A stretch of 43,884 bases of DNA, taken from assembly GCA_027483605.1 (NCBI GenBank), contig JAIXUE010000014.1:1-43884 (forward strand), given 5' to 3'. The notes below the pieces were generated by a model. It ran no database searches and was not told the origin of the DNA. It saw only the letters and a list, made by a program, of their open reading frames with translations. Positions within the stretch are counted from its first letter, which is position 1, and the number at the start of each line of letters is the position of its first letter. Shown piece by piece: positions 34,805 to 43,348 of this stretch. Source of the stretch: Cryomorphaceae bacterium. Its GTDB lineage: Bacteria; Bacteroidota; Bacteroidia; Flavobacteriales_D; Crocinitomicaceae. Made by a program: the position numbers and the translations under genes.

Positions 34805-34848
34805 CAACTTAACAACCTACTGAAATTACGTAAAAATACTGAAAGAAA

Positions 34849-35754
34849 CTATTTTAACTTCACCAACTTACTTCCCAAGCTCTCCGAATACAAATTCGCG
34901 CCCTCGCAGGTCATGTGGTGCGAGTCGTAGAAATGCTGTGGGTTCTTGAAATTCGGGGAGCTCATGACCATGAATTTGCGGTAGTTGGGGTCTAGGCGAT
35001 ACACTTTGCCGAGTTCGGGTGAAATATTCAAAATCAGTTTGGTTCCGTGCTGCTTGCACAAGGCAGCGATATCGTGCAGGGTTTCAAAGTCCGCAACGCG
35101 CTGGGTTTTGGTGATGGAGTCAAAACGGGTGAGGGCGAGGCTGTCCGTGCAGACAAAACCTTTGCCAGTGTACCTGCCGTAGGCTGGGTTACTGACGACG
35201 TGGGCTTTGGAGGGAATGATGCGCTTGGTGTAGAAATAGAGGTAGCGCAACAGGAGTTTGGCGTTGGGGTAGCGCAGCACCAGTTGGGTTTTGAGCCAAG
35301 GGTGGAGGCGCGAGTTGTAGACGAGGTCATGGGCAGACTCCAGGCCCTCGAGGTCTATGATGTCGGGGTAGATGTCGAGCAGGACGTAGTCTAGTTTTGT
35401 TTTTTTGAAGGCGTCTTGGAGCAAAAAGTAGCTGATTTTGGGTGGTTGGCCACTGCTGCCAAAGTTGAACCAATCGATGTGGGTGGCGCTTGAAAGGATA
35501 TACGGATTGATGTTGCGATAGGCCGTGGAGCTCCCGATAATGAGGCCGCGGGCTTGGGTGGGTTTTTGGTGGGCCCAGCTCTCAAATTCGTCGATTCGCG
35601 CAAAGCTACTGCCCCAATGGGTCATGTGGCCGAAGCTTTTTTGCTCTAGCTTGAGCGTAAAGTTCGTGGAAAGCGCAATCAAGACGAGCCCGGCTAAGGT
35701 CAATATGACAAAAGCGAGTAGGCTTCGGAGGATTTTACGGACAAACTGGCGCAT
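34849..35754 (-). CDS. SGNH/DltD-like protein, probable partner of the MBOAT acyltransferase
   Basis: The 301-residue protein has one N-terminal membrane anchor (about residues 10-30, SLLAFVILTLAGLVLIALS) and an extracytoplasmic SGNH-type domain. Block I is LIIGSSTAYRNINPYIL near residue 72 with the candidate nucleophile Ser, and the DxxH block is FYDSHHMTCEGANLYSE near residue 275. In AlgI/AlgJ, DltB/DltD and PatA/PatB systems such a protein receives an acyl group handed across the membrane by the MBOAT partner. It shares one base with the MBOAT stop (TGATG) and ends the polysaccharide run. The acyl group and acceptor glycan are not known. Confidence 0.75.
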   Translation of the reverse strand: MRQFVRKILRSLLAFVILTLAGLVLIALSTNFTLKLEQKSFGHMTHWGSSFARIDEFESWAHQKPTQARGLIIGSSTAYRNINPYILSSATHIDWFNFGSSGQPPKISYFLLQDAFKKTKLDYVLLDIYPDIIDLEGLESAHDLVYNSRLHPWLKTQLVLRYPNAKLLLRYLYFYTKRIIPSKAHVVSNPAYGRYTGKGFVCTDSLALTRFDSITKTQRVADFETLHDIAALCKQHGTKLILNISPELGKVYRLDPNYRKFMVMSSPNFKNPQHFYDSHHMTCEGANLYSESLGSKLVKLK

Positions 35755-37178
35755 CAGAACTGAAAATAAATGAAAGATTGCTGACTACCAAGTTTAAGCA
35801 AGACGGCGAGCGCAAACACAAAGTAAATACCGTTGCGCAAAATGCGTTGAGCGGGCACGCGCAAGCTGCGTTCGTTGTGGCGCAAATACCAGTCGAGCAA
35901 TAAGAGCAAGGCCCCCCATGCCACTACGCTCGTGCCTTGAATGCCTCCTGAAGTATTGAATTTGGTGCAAAGCGTTTGGAGGTACAGCGCAGCATCTGAG
36001 AGCGTTTCTGCCCGAAAGAAGATCCACGCGAAGGTGACGAAAGTGAAGGTACTGAGTAGCTGAAAAAGTTCTTTCCAAGTGGGCAACATGCGATTTTGTG
36101 CCACCACATCAGTGGTATGTTGCCGGTTCTTATTGAGCAAAAGCAAGGGCAAGAAACCGCAGGCGTGGATCAAACCCCAGACAATGAAATTCCAGCTGGC
36201 ACCGTGCCAAAAACCACTGACTAAAAAGATGATGAACGTATTGCGGATGGCTTTGGCCTTCCCGTTTTTGGAGCCCCCGAGCGGAATATAGAGGTAATCT
36301 CTGAACCAAGACGAGAGCGAGATGTGCCAGCGGCGCCAAAACTCGGCGAGGTCTCGGGAGAAGTACGGGAATTTGAAGTTGCTCAGCAGTTCAAAGCCAA
36401 AGAGTTTGGCGGTACCGAGCGCAATATCGGAATAGCCCGAGAAGTCTCCGTAGATCTGAAAGCTAAAACCGATGGCACCTAAAATTAGGGTAAAGGAGTT
36501 GAGTTCGCCCGGGTTTTGGTAAATCTGATCCACCATACCGGCAAGCGTATCGGCAATCACGACTTTCTTGAACAAACCCCACAAGATCAATCTACAGCCC
36601 TCGAGCGCTTGTTGATAGTTAAAAGTCCGGGCTTTTTGTACTTGTGGCAATAAGTGGTTGGCTCGCTCAATGGGGCCTGCCACCAACAAAGGGAAGAAAC
36701 TCACAAACACGGCGTAGTCCACAAAATTGCGAACAGGCTTTTGCTGCCCGCGGTAGATGTCAAAAACATAAGACATCCCGTGAAAGGTATAGAAGGAAAT
36801 CCCGATGGGTAAGGCTACTTGGAGCAGCACGGGGTTGGTATGCAAACCCAATAATTCCAATCCTTCTTGAAATTGGAGCGCAAAGAAGTTGTAGTATTTG
36901 AAAACGGCGAGAATACCGAGGTTATTGACAATACTGAGCCACAAAAAGAGTTTGGCTTTTTTGCGATCGGGCGAGGCCACCCAAAAGCCGTAGGCGTAGT
37001 CTAGGGCAGTGCTGAGCATGAGCAGGCCCATGAAGGCCCAACTCCACCAACCATAAAAGAAGTAGCTGGCCACCAAAATGAGGGCGTTTTGCCACTGCAA
37101 AGATCGGTTCAATACAAACCAATACAGCGCAAAAACGAGGGGCAAAAACAGAAAGAATTCGAACGAATTGAATAACAT
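35754..37178 (-). CDS. MBOAT-family O-acyltransferase (AlgI/PatA-like)
   Basis: A 474-residue polytopic inner-membrane protein with about ten to twelve hydrophobic segments. Its start MLFNSFEFFLFLPLVFALYW is the standard AlgI-like opening. The active-site region contains FPYFSRDLAEFWRRWHISLSSWFRDYLYIPLGGSK (in parts) around residue 285 and the invariant His in FLVSGFWHGASWNFIVWGL near 325. Such proteins move acetyl or other acyl groups through the membrane for modification of exported polysaccharides. The downstream SGNH gene and upstream sugar genes support O-acylation of the glycan made by this cluster. Confidence 0.93.
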   Translation of the reverse strand: MLFNSFEFFLFLPLVFALYWFVLNRSLQWQNALILVASYFFYGWWSWAFMGLLMLSTALDYAYGFWVASPDRKKAKLFLWLSIVNNLGILAVFKYYNFFALQFQEGLELLGLHTNPVLLQVALPIGISFYTFHGMSYVFDIYRGQQKPVRNFVDYAVFVSFFPLLVAGPIERANHLLPQVQKARTFNYQQALEGCRLILWGLFKKVVIADTLAGMVDQIYQNPGELNSFTLILGAIGFSFQIYGDFSGYSDIALGTAKLFGFELLSNFKFPYFSRDLAEFWRRWHISLSSWFRDYLYIPLGGSKNGKAKAIRNTFIIFLVSGFWHGASWNFIVWGLIHACGFLPLLLLNKNRQHTTDVVAQNRMLPTWKELFQLLSTFTFVTFAWIFFRAETLSDAALYLQTLCTKFNTSGGIQGTSVVAWGALLLLLDWYLRHNERSLRVPAQRILRNGIYFVFALAVLLKLGSQQSFIYFQF

Positions 37179-37196
37179 CTAGCCCAAAATTAGCAA

Positions 37197-37940
37197 TTAT
37201 AAGCTCGGGTTGAGCAGCTTGAGCTTTTCGATGTCGTTAAAGATAGGAAGCGTGAGGTGCTGTTCGAGCAGCATGAGGTGCTCCATGCGGTGGCAGTCTG
37301 AGCCCAAAAAGTCTACAAGGCCTTTTTGAATGAGTTCTTCGGCCATTTTTCTGACGCCCGGCCCGTAGTGGCCCGTGAGCGAACCTAAATTGACTTGAAT
37401 TTTGATGTTGCGCTCCCGGAGTTGCTCCACTTTTTCAAAGTTGCCGTGGTAGTAAGGGTAGCGCTCAAAATGTGCCAACACCGGAACATAGCCCGCCACC
37501 TGTAGCTCAAAAAGCGCTTGGGCTTCGTATTGGCTGGCGTGCAGCATACTGTATTCCATCAACACATAATTGTGGCCAAAACTCAATATGTCTTTGGCTT
37601 TTATTTTGGGCAACAGCGTTTCATCGCAGTAGTATTCTGCAGCGGCCTCGAGCTCAATCGGAATTTGCAGCCTTTTGATTTCAGCCTGTACTTCAGCCAA
37701 ACCCGTTAAAATGATTTCAGAAGTATTGGGGTGCACCTCGCCAAGGATATGCGGGGTGGTGATCACTTTTCGGTAGCCCAGTTGTGCAAATTTGTTGAGC
37801 ATGGCAATGCTGTGCTCCATGGTGGGTGCGCCGTCGTCTATGCCCGGAATGAGATGGGAATGCATGTCGGCAACCAATTGACTTAAGTCAAAGGGTGTTG
37901 ATCGTTTTTTGGGTCCGAAAAGAGATTTGAGGATGCTCAT
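37197..37940 (-). CDS. CpsB/CapC-type tyrosine-protein phosphatase (PHP domain)
   Basis: From ATG 37940 the protein has 247 residues; a longer start at 38009 would overlap rmlB by 67 bp and is unlikely. PHP-type metal ligands are visible in LVADMHSHLIPGIDDGAPTMEHS near residue 25 (in parts), VITTPHILGEVHPNT near 60, VLAHFERYPYY near 155 and FLGSDCHRMEHL near 213. The family removes phosphate from the autokinase (Wzc/CapB type) that controls capsule chain length and export. Only two bases separate it from the rmlB stop. A GGGAGG sequence precedes the start, but it is also the Gly-Arg codons at the end of rmlB. Confidence 0.88.
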   Translation of the reverse strand: MSILKSLFGPKKRSTPFDLSQLVADMHSHLIPGIDDGAPTMEHSIAMLNKFAQLGYRKVITTPHILGEVHPNTSEIILTGLAEVQAEIKRLQIPIELEAAAEYYCDETLLPKIKAKDILSFGHNYVLMEYSMLHASQYEAQALFELQVAGYVPVLAHFERYPYYHGNFEKVEQLRERNIKIQVNLGSLTGHYGPGVRKMAEELIQKGLVDFLGSDCHRMEHLMLLEQHLTLPIFNDIEKLKLLNPSL

Positions 37941-37942
37941 GA

Positions 37943-39007
37943 TTACCTCCCAAGATACATATGATTGTAATAATCTTGATACGCGCCGCTGGTTACTTTC
38001 TCTACCCACGCTTGGTTGGCGAGGTACCAGTCGACGGTGTGCTCGAGTCCTTTTTCAAAGGTGATGGAGGGTTTCCAGCCGAGTTCGGTTTCGAGTTTGG
38101 TGGCGTCAATGGCGTAGCGCTTGTCGTGGCCAGCGCGGTCAGTGACGTAGGTGATGAGTTGTTCGGAGCTGCCGCTGGCGCGCCCGAGTTTGCGGTCGAG
38201 GAGGCTGCAGAGGAACCTGACCAGCTCGATGTTGGTCCATTCGTTGAGGCCGCCGACGTTGTAAGACTCGCCGAGGCGCCCGTTGTGGAAAATGGTATCG
38301 ATGGCGCTGGCGTGGTCTTCTACCCATAGCCAGTCTCGGATGTTGTCGCCTTTGCCGTAGACGGGCAGGGGCTTTTCATTGACGATGTTGTGGATCATCA
38401 GTGGAATGAGTTTTTCTGGGAAATGATGCGAGCCGTAGTTGTTGGAGCAGTTGCTCATCTTGACGGGCAAGCCGTAGGTGTGGAAATAGGCGCGCACGAA
38501 GTGGTCCGACGACGCTTTGGAGGCCGAATACGGGCTGCGCGGGTCATAGGCGGTTTGTTCGGTAAAGAGGCCTTCTTCGCCCAAACTGCCATAAACTTCG
38601 TCTGTCGAGACATGATGAAAAACATGCCCAGCTTCATTTTGCCAAGCAGCGCGTGCCGCTTCTAATAAATTGACCGTACCTACCACGTTGGTCAGTACAA
38701 ACTCCATGGGGCCTTCAATAGAGCGGTCTACGTGGCTCTCTGCCGCCAAATGGATGACGTCGGTGATCTGGTGCTTTTCAAAAATGGCTTTCAGCGCTGC
38801 GGGGTCGCAGATGTCGGCTTTCTCAAAGCGGTAGTTGGGGGCGTCTGCTACGTCGCTGAGGTTTTCGAGGTTGCCCGCGTAGGTGAGTTTGTCGAGGTTC
38901 ACGATGAGGTAAGCCGGGTAGTGGCGCACCATTCTTCTGACCAAGTGCGAACCAATAAAACCTGCGCCGCCCGTAATGAGGATGTGTTTTTGAAAGTTAG
39001 TCTCCAT
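37943..39007 (-). CDS. rmlB: dTDP-glucose 4,6-dehydratase
   Basis: Second step of dTDP-L-rhamnose and related deoxysugar synthesis. From ATG 39007 there are 354 residues; an upstream in-frame start at 39052 lies deeper in rmlC. It is an extended [18 protein letters not shown] for NAD binding near residue 12, [12 protein letters not shown] near 87, [13 protein letters not shown] near 130 with the catalytic Asp-Glu pair, and [15 protein letters not shown] near 160 carrying Tyr and Lys. [15 protein letters not shown] is diagnostic for RmlB. It overlaps rmlC by 11 bp. Confidence 0.96.
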   Translation of the reverse strand: METNFQKHILITGGAGFIGSHLVRRMVRHYPAYLIVNLDKLTYAGNLENLSDVADAPNYRFEKADICDPAALKAIFEKHQITDVIHLAAESHVDRSIEGPMEFVLTNVVGTVNLLEAARAAWQNEAGHVFHHVSTDEVYGSLGEEGLFTEQTAYDPRSPYSASKASSDHFVRAYFHTYGLPVKMSNCSNNYGSHHFPEKLIPLMIHNIVNEKPLPVYGKGDNIRDWLWVEDHASAIDTIFHNGRLGESYNVGGLNEWTNIELVRFLCSLLDRKLGRASGSSEQLITYVTDRAGHDKRYAIDATKLETELGWKPSITFEKGLEHTVDWYLANQAWVEKVTSGAYQDYYNHMYLGR

Positions 39008-39575
39008 GTTGTGAGTTGTTGGAAGTAGACTGCAGCGCTTTCCATTCTTCAAAGGAAGGGAGTAAAGTGTCTTTTTCTGAAAGCATTAATTCATTTGTTG
39101 GCAACTGCCAATCGATTGCGAGTTGTGGGTCGTTGTAAAGGATTCCTCCTTCGTGCGCCTTGCTGTACAGGTTGTCTACTTTATAAGCAAAAACAGCTGT
39201 TTCGCTCAGTACAACAAACCCATGGGCAAAGCCCCTCGGGATAAAAACTTGCTTTTTATTTTGATCGTTCAAAACAATGCTCAAATGCTGCCCAAATGTA
39301 GGGGAGTCTGGGCGTAAGTCCACGGCGATATCTAGTACTTCGCCCTGCAAAACCCTCACGAGCTTGGCTTGGGCAAAAGCACCGCTCTGAAAGTGCAGGC
39401 CGCGCAACACGCCTCTCGAAGATTTAGATTCGTTGTCTTGGATAAACTGGGTTGGTGCCACGTGTGCAGCAAACCAAGCTTGCTGGTAGCTTTCCATGAA
39501 GTAGCCCCTTTGGTCTTCAAAAACCGTAGGTTCAATGACAACTAGGTCGGCAATTGAGGTGGGCGTGCTTTTCAT
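38997..39575 (-). CDS. rmlC: dTDP-4-dehydrorhamnose 3,5-epimerase
   Basis: The 192-residue cupin enzyme performs the double epimerisation in dTDP-L-rhamnose synthesis. The catalytic His region is [21 protein letters not shown] near residue 58, [15 protein letters not shown] follows near 85, [15 protein letters not shown] near 112, and [20 protein letters not shown] near 132 supplies the catalytic Tyr and base. The final reductase rmlD is not in this window, so rhamnose as end product cannot be confirmed. It overlaps rmlA by 4 bp and rmlB by 11 bp. Confidence 0.96.
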   Translation of the reverse strand: MKSTPTSIADLVVIEPTVFEDQRGYFMESYQQAWFAAHVAPTQFIQDNESKSSRGVLRGLHFQSGAFAQAKLVRVLQGEVLDIAVDLRPDSPTFGQHLSIVLNDQNKKQVFIPRGFAHGFVVLSETAVFAYKVDNLYSKAHEGGILYNDPQLAIDWQLPTNELMLSEKDTLLPSFEEWKALQSTSNNSQHGD

Positions 39576-40447
39576 TTGGAAAAACGGTTCAGTAAATACT
39601 GCCCGTAGCCGGTTTTGGCCAAATCTTGGGCCAAGCGCAGCACTTGGGTTTTGTCAATGAAGCCCATCTCGTAGGCAATTTCTTCTAGGCAAGCAATTTT
39701 GAGGCCTTGGCGTTTCTCGATGGTTTGGATAAAACTAGAAGCCTCAAGCAAAGACTCGTGCGTACCGGTGTCTAGCCAAGCATAACCACGGCCCATGAGC
39801 TCTACCTGCAGGCGGTCTTTGGCCAAGAATACTTCATTGACGGTCGTGATTTCGAGTTCTCCGCGGGCCGAAGGCTTGATTTGCTGGGCCACTTGCACCA
39901 CCTCGTTGGGGTAGAAGTAGAGCCCAACCACTGCAAAATTAGATTTGGGTTCGGCTGGTTTCTCTTCAATAGAGATGACCTTTCCGTCGGTGTCAAACTC
40001 AGCTACACCATAGCGTTCTGGGTCTGCAACCCAGTAGCCAAATACGGTGGCGGTTTGCTTTTCGCTTACATTGGATAGCGCACTTTTCAAGAGCTTAGAC
40101 AGGCCTTGACCATAAAAAATGTTGTCGCCGAGCACCAAACAGACGTCGTCGGTGCCGATGAACTCTTTTCCGATGATAAACGCTTGGGCAAGCCCGTCTG
40201 GCGAAGGTTGTTCGGCGTAGCTGAACTTGATGCCGAGCTCTTCGCCGCTACCGAGCAATTTCTGGAAGAAAGGGAGGTCAAAAGGCGTAGAAATGATCAG
40301 GATTTCCTTGATTCCGGCCAACATCAGTACAGAGATGGGGTAGTAAATCATGGGTTTGTCATAGATTGGCAACAATTGTTTAGACACCCCTTTGGTAATA
40401 GGGTGCAACCTGGTGCCTGATCCGCCTGCTAATACAATTCCTTTCAT
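39572..40447 (-). CDS. rmlA: Glucose-1-phosphate thymidylyltransferase
   Basis: Makes dTDP-glucose from dTTP and glucose 1-phosphate. The 291-residue length fits RmlA. The nucleotide-binding loop is [22 protein letters not shown] (in parts) near residue 4-24, the following [16 protein letters not shown] is typical, [11 protein letters not shown] near 107 binds sugar and metal, and [18 protein letters not shown] near 223 is conserved. It starts 21 bp after the nucleotide sugar dehydrogenase gene and leads the rmlACB trio. Confidence 0.96.
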   Translation of the reverse strand: MKGIVLAGGSGTRLHPITKGVSKQLLPIYDKPMIYYPISVLMLAGIKEILIISTPFDLPFFQKLLGSGEELGIKFSYAEQPSPDGLAQAFIIGKEFIGTDDVCLVLGDNIFYGQGLSKLLKSALSNVSEKQTATVFGYWVADPERYGVAEFDTDGKVISIEEKPAEPKSNFAVVGLYFYPNEVVQVAQQIKPSARGELEITTVNEVFLAKDRLQVELMGRGYAWLDTGTHESLLEASSFIQTIEKRQGLKIACLEEIAYEMGFIDKTQVLRLAQDLAKTGYGQYLLNRFSK

Positions 40448-40468
40448 ATGCTTTTGAGTCTATTCAAT

Positions 40469-41764
40469 TTACAAAGACCAATACTCAAGGTCAGTAACTT
40501 GCCCGCGGTAAATGCCCTTGACATCGACAAAAACGCCCTTGCCATCTTTGAGTAAAGACTTGAAGTAGGCTTCGTTGTAGTTCATGTATTCGCGGTGGTT
40601 GACCGCAAGAATAATGGCGTCGTAGTCTGAGCGCAGGTTGGTGGTGAGGCCAATGCCGTATTCGTGCTCCATTTCTGAGGAGTCGGCATGGGGGTCAATG
40701 ACGTCTACATTGATTTGGAAAGACTGGAGTTCTTTCACGACGTCAATCACTTTTGAGTTGCGGATATCCGAAACGTTTTCTTTGAAGGTAGCGCCCATTA
40801 CGAGCACGTGCGCTTCTTGGATCATTTTGCCTTGGGCAATGATTTTTTTGGCGGTTTGCTTGCCGATATAAAAGCCCATGGAGTCATTGACATAGCGACC
40901 CGAGTTGATGACCTTAGAGTGGTAGCCCACTTGCATGGCTTTGTGCACTAAATAGTAAGGGTCTACGCCAATGCAGTGGCCGCCCACAAGCCCTGGGTAA
41001 AACTTCAAAAAGTTCCATTTGGTTCCAGCTGCTTCTAGTACGTCAAAAGTATTGATGCCGAGCTTATTGAAAATAATAGAAAGCTCATTGACGAGCGAAA
41101 TATTGACATCGCGCTGCGTGTTTTCGACAATTTTGGCCGCTTCGGCTACTTTGATGCTTGTGGCGCGATGCACGCCAGCAGCTACTACCAATTCGTAGGT
41201 CTTGGCAATTTGGTCTAAAGATTCTGCGCAGCAGCCCGATACAATTTTGATGACGTTTTGAAGGGTGTGTTCTTTGTCTCCGGGGTTGATGCGCTCCGGC
41301 GAGTAACCCACCATGAAATCTTCTCTGAACTTGAGCCCAGAGGCTTCTTCTAAGATCGGAATGCAGTCTTCTTCGGTACAGCCAGGGTATACCGTAGATT
41401 CAAACACCACGTAATCGCCTTTTTTGAGCGCTTGCCCAACGGTACGGCTCGCACCCAATAAGGGCTTGAGGTCGGGGAGGTTGGTCTCGTCTATAGGCGT
41501 AGGCACCGCAACAATAAAAAACGTGGCCTCTTGGAGGTCGTCGATGTTGCAGGTAAATTGGATGTCGCGGTTTTCGAAATCAGCAGCGCTGAGTTCGCGG
41601 CTGGGGTCTTCGCCGCGCTGCATCATGCCCACGCGCGAGGCGTTGATGTCAAAACCAATGACGCTGATGCGCTTGGCAAATTCTAGGGCAATAGGCAAGC
41701 CTACATAACCGAGGCCAATGACGGCCAGTTTGGTGTCTTTTTGGAGGAGTTTGTCGTAGATCAT
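40469..41764 (-). CDS. UDP-N-acetyl-hexosamine 6-dehydrogenase (WbpA/TviB/WbpO-like)
   Basis: The 431-residue NAD enzyme oxidises C6 of a nucleotide sugar to a uronic acid. The Rossmann motif is LAVIGLGYVGLPIALEF near residue 13, FIVAVPTPIDETNLPDL follows near 83, ESTVYPGCTEEDC near 122, and the catalytic Cys is in FYPGLVGGHCIGVDPYYLVH near residue 265. The wording around TKWNFLKFYPGLVGGHCIGV is closer to the UDP-GlcNAc/UDP-GalNAc dehydrogenases TviB, WbpO and WbpA than to UDP-glucose dehydrogenase. With the WbpB- and WbpD-like genes beside it, UDP-GlcNAc is the likely substrate. It overlaps the WbpB-like gene by 4 bp. Confidence 0.88.
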   Translation of the reverse strand: MIYDKLLQKDTKLAVIGLGYVGLPIALEFAKRISVIGFDINASRVGMMQRGEDPSRELSAADFENRDIQFTCNIDDLQEATFFIVAVPTPIDETNLPDLKPLLGASRTVGQALKKGDYVVFESTVYPGCTEEDCIPILEEASGLKFREDFMVGYSPERINPGDKEHTLQNVIKIVSGCCAESLDQIAKTYELVVAAGVHRATSIKVAEAAKIVENTQRDVNISLVNELSIIFNKLGINTFDVLEAAGTKWNFLKFYPGLVGGHCIGVDPYYLVHKAMQVGYHSKVINSGRYVNDSMGFYIGKQTAKKIIAQGKMIQEAHVLVMGATFKENVSDIRNSKVIDVVKELQSFQINVDVIDPHADSSEMEHEYGIGLTTNLRSDYDAIILAVNHREYMNYNEAYFKSLLKDGKGVFVDVKGIYRGQVTDLEYWSL

Positions 41765-42780
41765 TTTTGAGCGTCTCTTACTTGATAAATCCGTTCGATG
41801 ATGTCCACTACTTTCATGCCTTCGAGTGCATTGGTAGTGGGCGAGGTGCGGCCATTGAGGGTATCAATGACGTTACTGATGATGTAGTTGTGGTTGGCAG
41901 CCGAGCCTTTGTAGGGGCCGTAGTCGTTGCCTGGGTTGGTTGGGGCAAGTTCGGGCATTTCGTAGCCCGCAATGTTGCAGACCTCTACTTCGTTCATGTA
42001 TTGCCCGCCAATCTTGACAGAGCCGTTTTTGCCAATGATGGTCATGGAAGACTCCAGGTTTTGGTTGGCTACAGAGGTAGAGTAGTTGAGGCTGCCCATA
42101 CCGCCGTTAATGAAATCAAAGCTCACAAAGCCGGAGTCTTCAAAATCGGTGTAGTCTTGGTGGTTGAAATCGGCAAATTTGCCTTGGATGTTTTGGATGT
42201 CTCCAAATAGCCAATACATGATATCGATGAAGTGGCTGAACTGCGTAAAGAGCGTGCCGCCGTCCAAATCTTTGGTGCCTTTCCAGCCGCCTGCTTTATA
42301 GTAGCGCTCGTCGCGGTTCCAGTAGCAGTTGAGCTGCACCATGTAGATGTCGCCGAGTACTTTTCTATCAATAAGGTCTTTGATCCAGACGCTCGGGGGC
42401 GAGTAGCGGTTTTGCATCACGCAAAACACTTGCTTAGACACCTGTAAAGACTTGTAAATGATTTGTTCGCAGCTTTCTTTGCTCAGGCCCATCGGTTTTT
42501 CGCAGACCACGTGTTTTTTGGCTTCGAGCGCCTTGAGCGCTTGCTCGGCGTGCAGGCCGTTGGGCGTGCAGACATTCACGACGTCGTAGGCCAGGTTGCT
42601 GGCCAAGAGCTCGTCTATGGAACTGAAAAATGGGACGTCGAAGTCTTGGGCCCCACAGGCTTCTTGGCCGCGCGGGTCTACTAAGGCTACTAATTCTCCT
42701 TCGGCGTCGCGGCGCACCATTTCGGCGTGGCGCTTGCCGATGTGTCCGGCGCCCACAATGGCAAATTTGATCTTACTCAT
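41761..42780 (-). CDS. Gfo/Idh/MocA-family oxidoreductase (WbpB-like)
   Basis: The 339-residue NAD(P)-dependent oxidoreductase has [19 protein letters not shown] at the N terminus, [21 protein letters not shown] near residue 70 and the family Lys in [16 protein letters not shown] near residue 95. The C-terminal alpha/beta domain includes [20 protein letters not shown] near 175. In the Pseudomonas O-antigen pathway WbpB oxidises C3 of UDP-GlcNAc uronic acid so that WbpE can add an amino group. The neighbours fit that role, but members of this family are diverse and the substrate is inferred. It overlaps the acetyltransferase gene by 8 bp. Confidence 0.82.
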   Translation of the reverse strand: MSKIKFAIVGAGHIGKRHAEMVRRDAEGELVALVDPRGQEACGAQDFDVPFFSSIDELLASNLAYDVVNVCTPNGLHAEQALKALEAKKHVVCEKPMGLSKESCEQIIYKSLQVSKQVFCVMQNRYSPPSVWIKDLIDRKVLGDIYMVQLNCYWNRDERYYKAGGWKGTKDLDGGTLFTQFSHFIDIMYWLFGDIQNIQGKFADFNHQDYTDFEDSGFVSFDFINGGMGSLNYSTSVANQNLESSMTIIGKNGSVKIGGQYMNEVEVCNIAGYEMPELAPTNPGNDYGPYKGSAANHNYIISNVIDTLNGRTSPTTNALEGMKVVDIIERIYQVRDAQK

Positions 42781-43348
42781 GTATTTTGTTTACGTTTCCG
42801 TTGTTTAATGCGTATTGTTCGCCGCTTTCTGGGCAAGTGGCGCGGCCCTCGGTGTCAAATTGGAGGCGGTGCCCGTATGCAGACATCCAGCCAATTTGGC
42901 GCGCGGGGTTGCCCACCACGAGCGCATAGGGCGGCACGTGTTTGGTCACAACCGCTCCGGCACCAATAAAGGCGTAGGCGCCAATGTCATGGCCGCAAAC
43001 GATGGTGGCGTTGGCGCCTATGCTGGCCCCTTTGCCCACGCGGGTTTGCAGGTAGCTGTCGCGGCGGTTCACGGCGCTGCGCGGGTTCATGACGTTGGTA
43101 AATACCATTGAAGGGCCCAAAAAGACGTCGTCTTCGCAAATAACGCCCGTGTAAATGCTTACGTTGTTCTGGACCTTCACGTTGTTGCCCAAAACTACCT
43201 CAGGCGAGATCACGACGTTTTGGCCAATATTGCAGCGCTCGCCAATTTGGCAAGCCGGCATGATGTGCGAAAAATGCCAAATTTTGGTGCCTTCGCCAAT
43301 TTGGCAACCGGCGTCAATGACTGCTGTTTCGTGGGCAAAATAACTCAT
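42773..43348 (-). CDS. Hexapeptide-repeat N-acetyltransferase (WbpD-like)
   Basis: The 191-residue protein is a left-handed beta-helix trimeric acyltransferase with hexapeptide turns from residue 10 to about 150 ([39 protein letters not shown]). [20 protein letters not shown] near residue 77 and [19 protein letters not shown] near 140 closely follow WbpD, which acetylates the 3-amino group of UDP-2-acetamido-3-amino-glucuronate. The C-terminal tail [15 protein letters not shown] also occurs in WbpD-type enzymes. The ATG shares one base with the stop of the decarboxylase gene (TAATG). Confidence 0.88.
   Translation of the reverse strand: MSYFAHETAVIDAGCQIGEGTKIWHFSHIMPACQIGERCNIGQNVVISPEVVLGNNVKVQNNVSIYTGVICEDDVFLGPSMVFTNVMNPRSAVNRRDSYLQTRVGKGASIGANATIVCGHDIGAYAFIGAGAVVTKHVPPYALVVGNPARQIGWMSAYGHRLQFDTEGRATCPESGEQYALNNGNVNKIHE

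Noticed and set aside
37941..37950. Strong Shine-Dalgarno sequence before the CpsB/CapC-type gene
   Set aside because: The GGGAGG is formed by the Gly-Arg codons ending rmlB; Bacteroidota depend little on such sites, so its role is doubtful.
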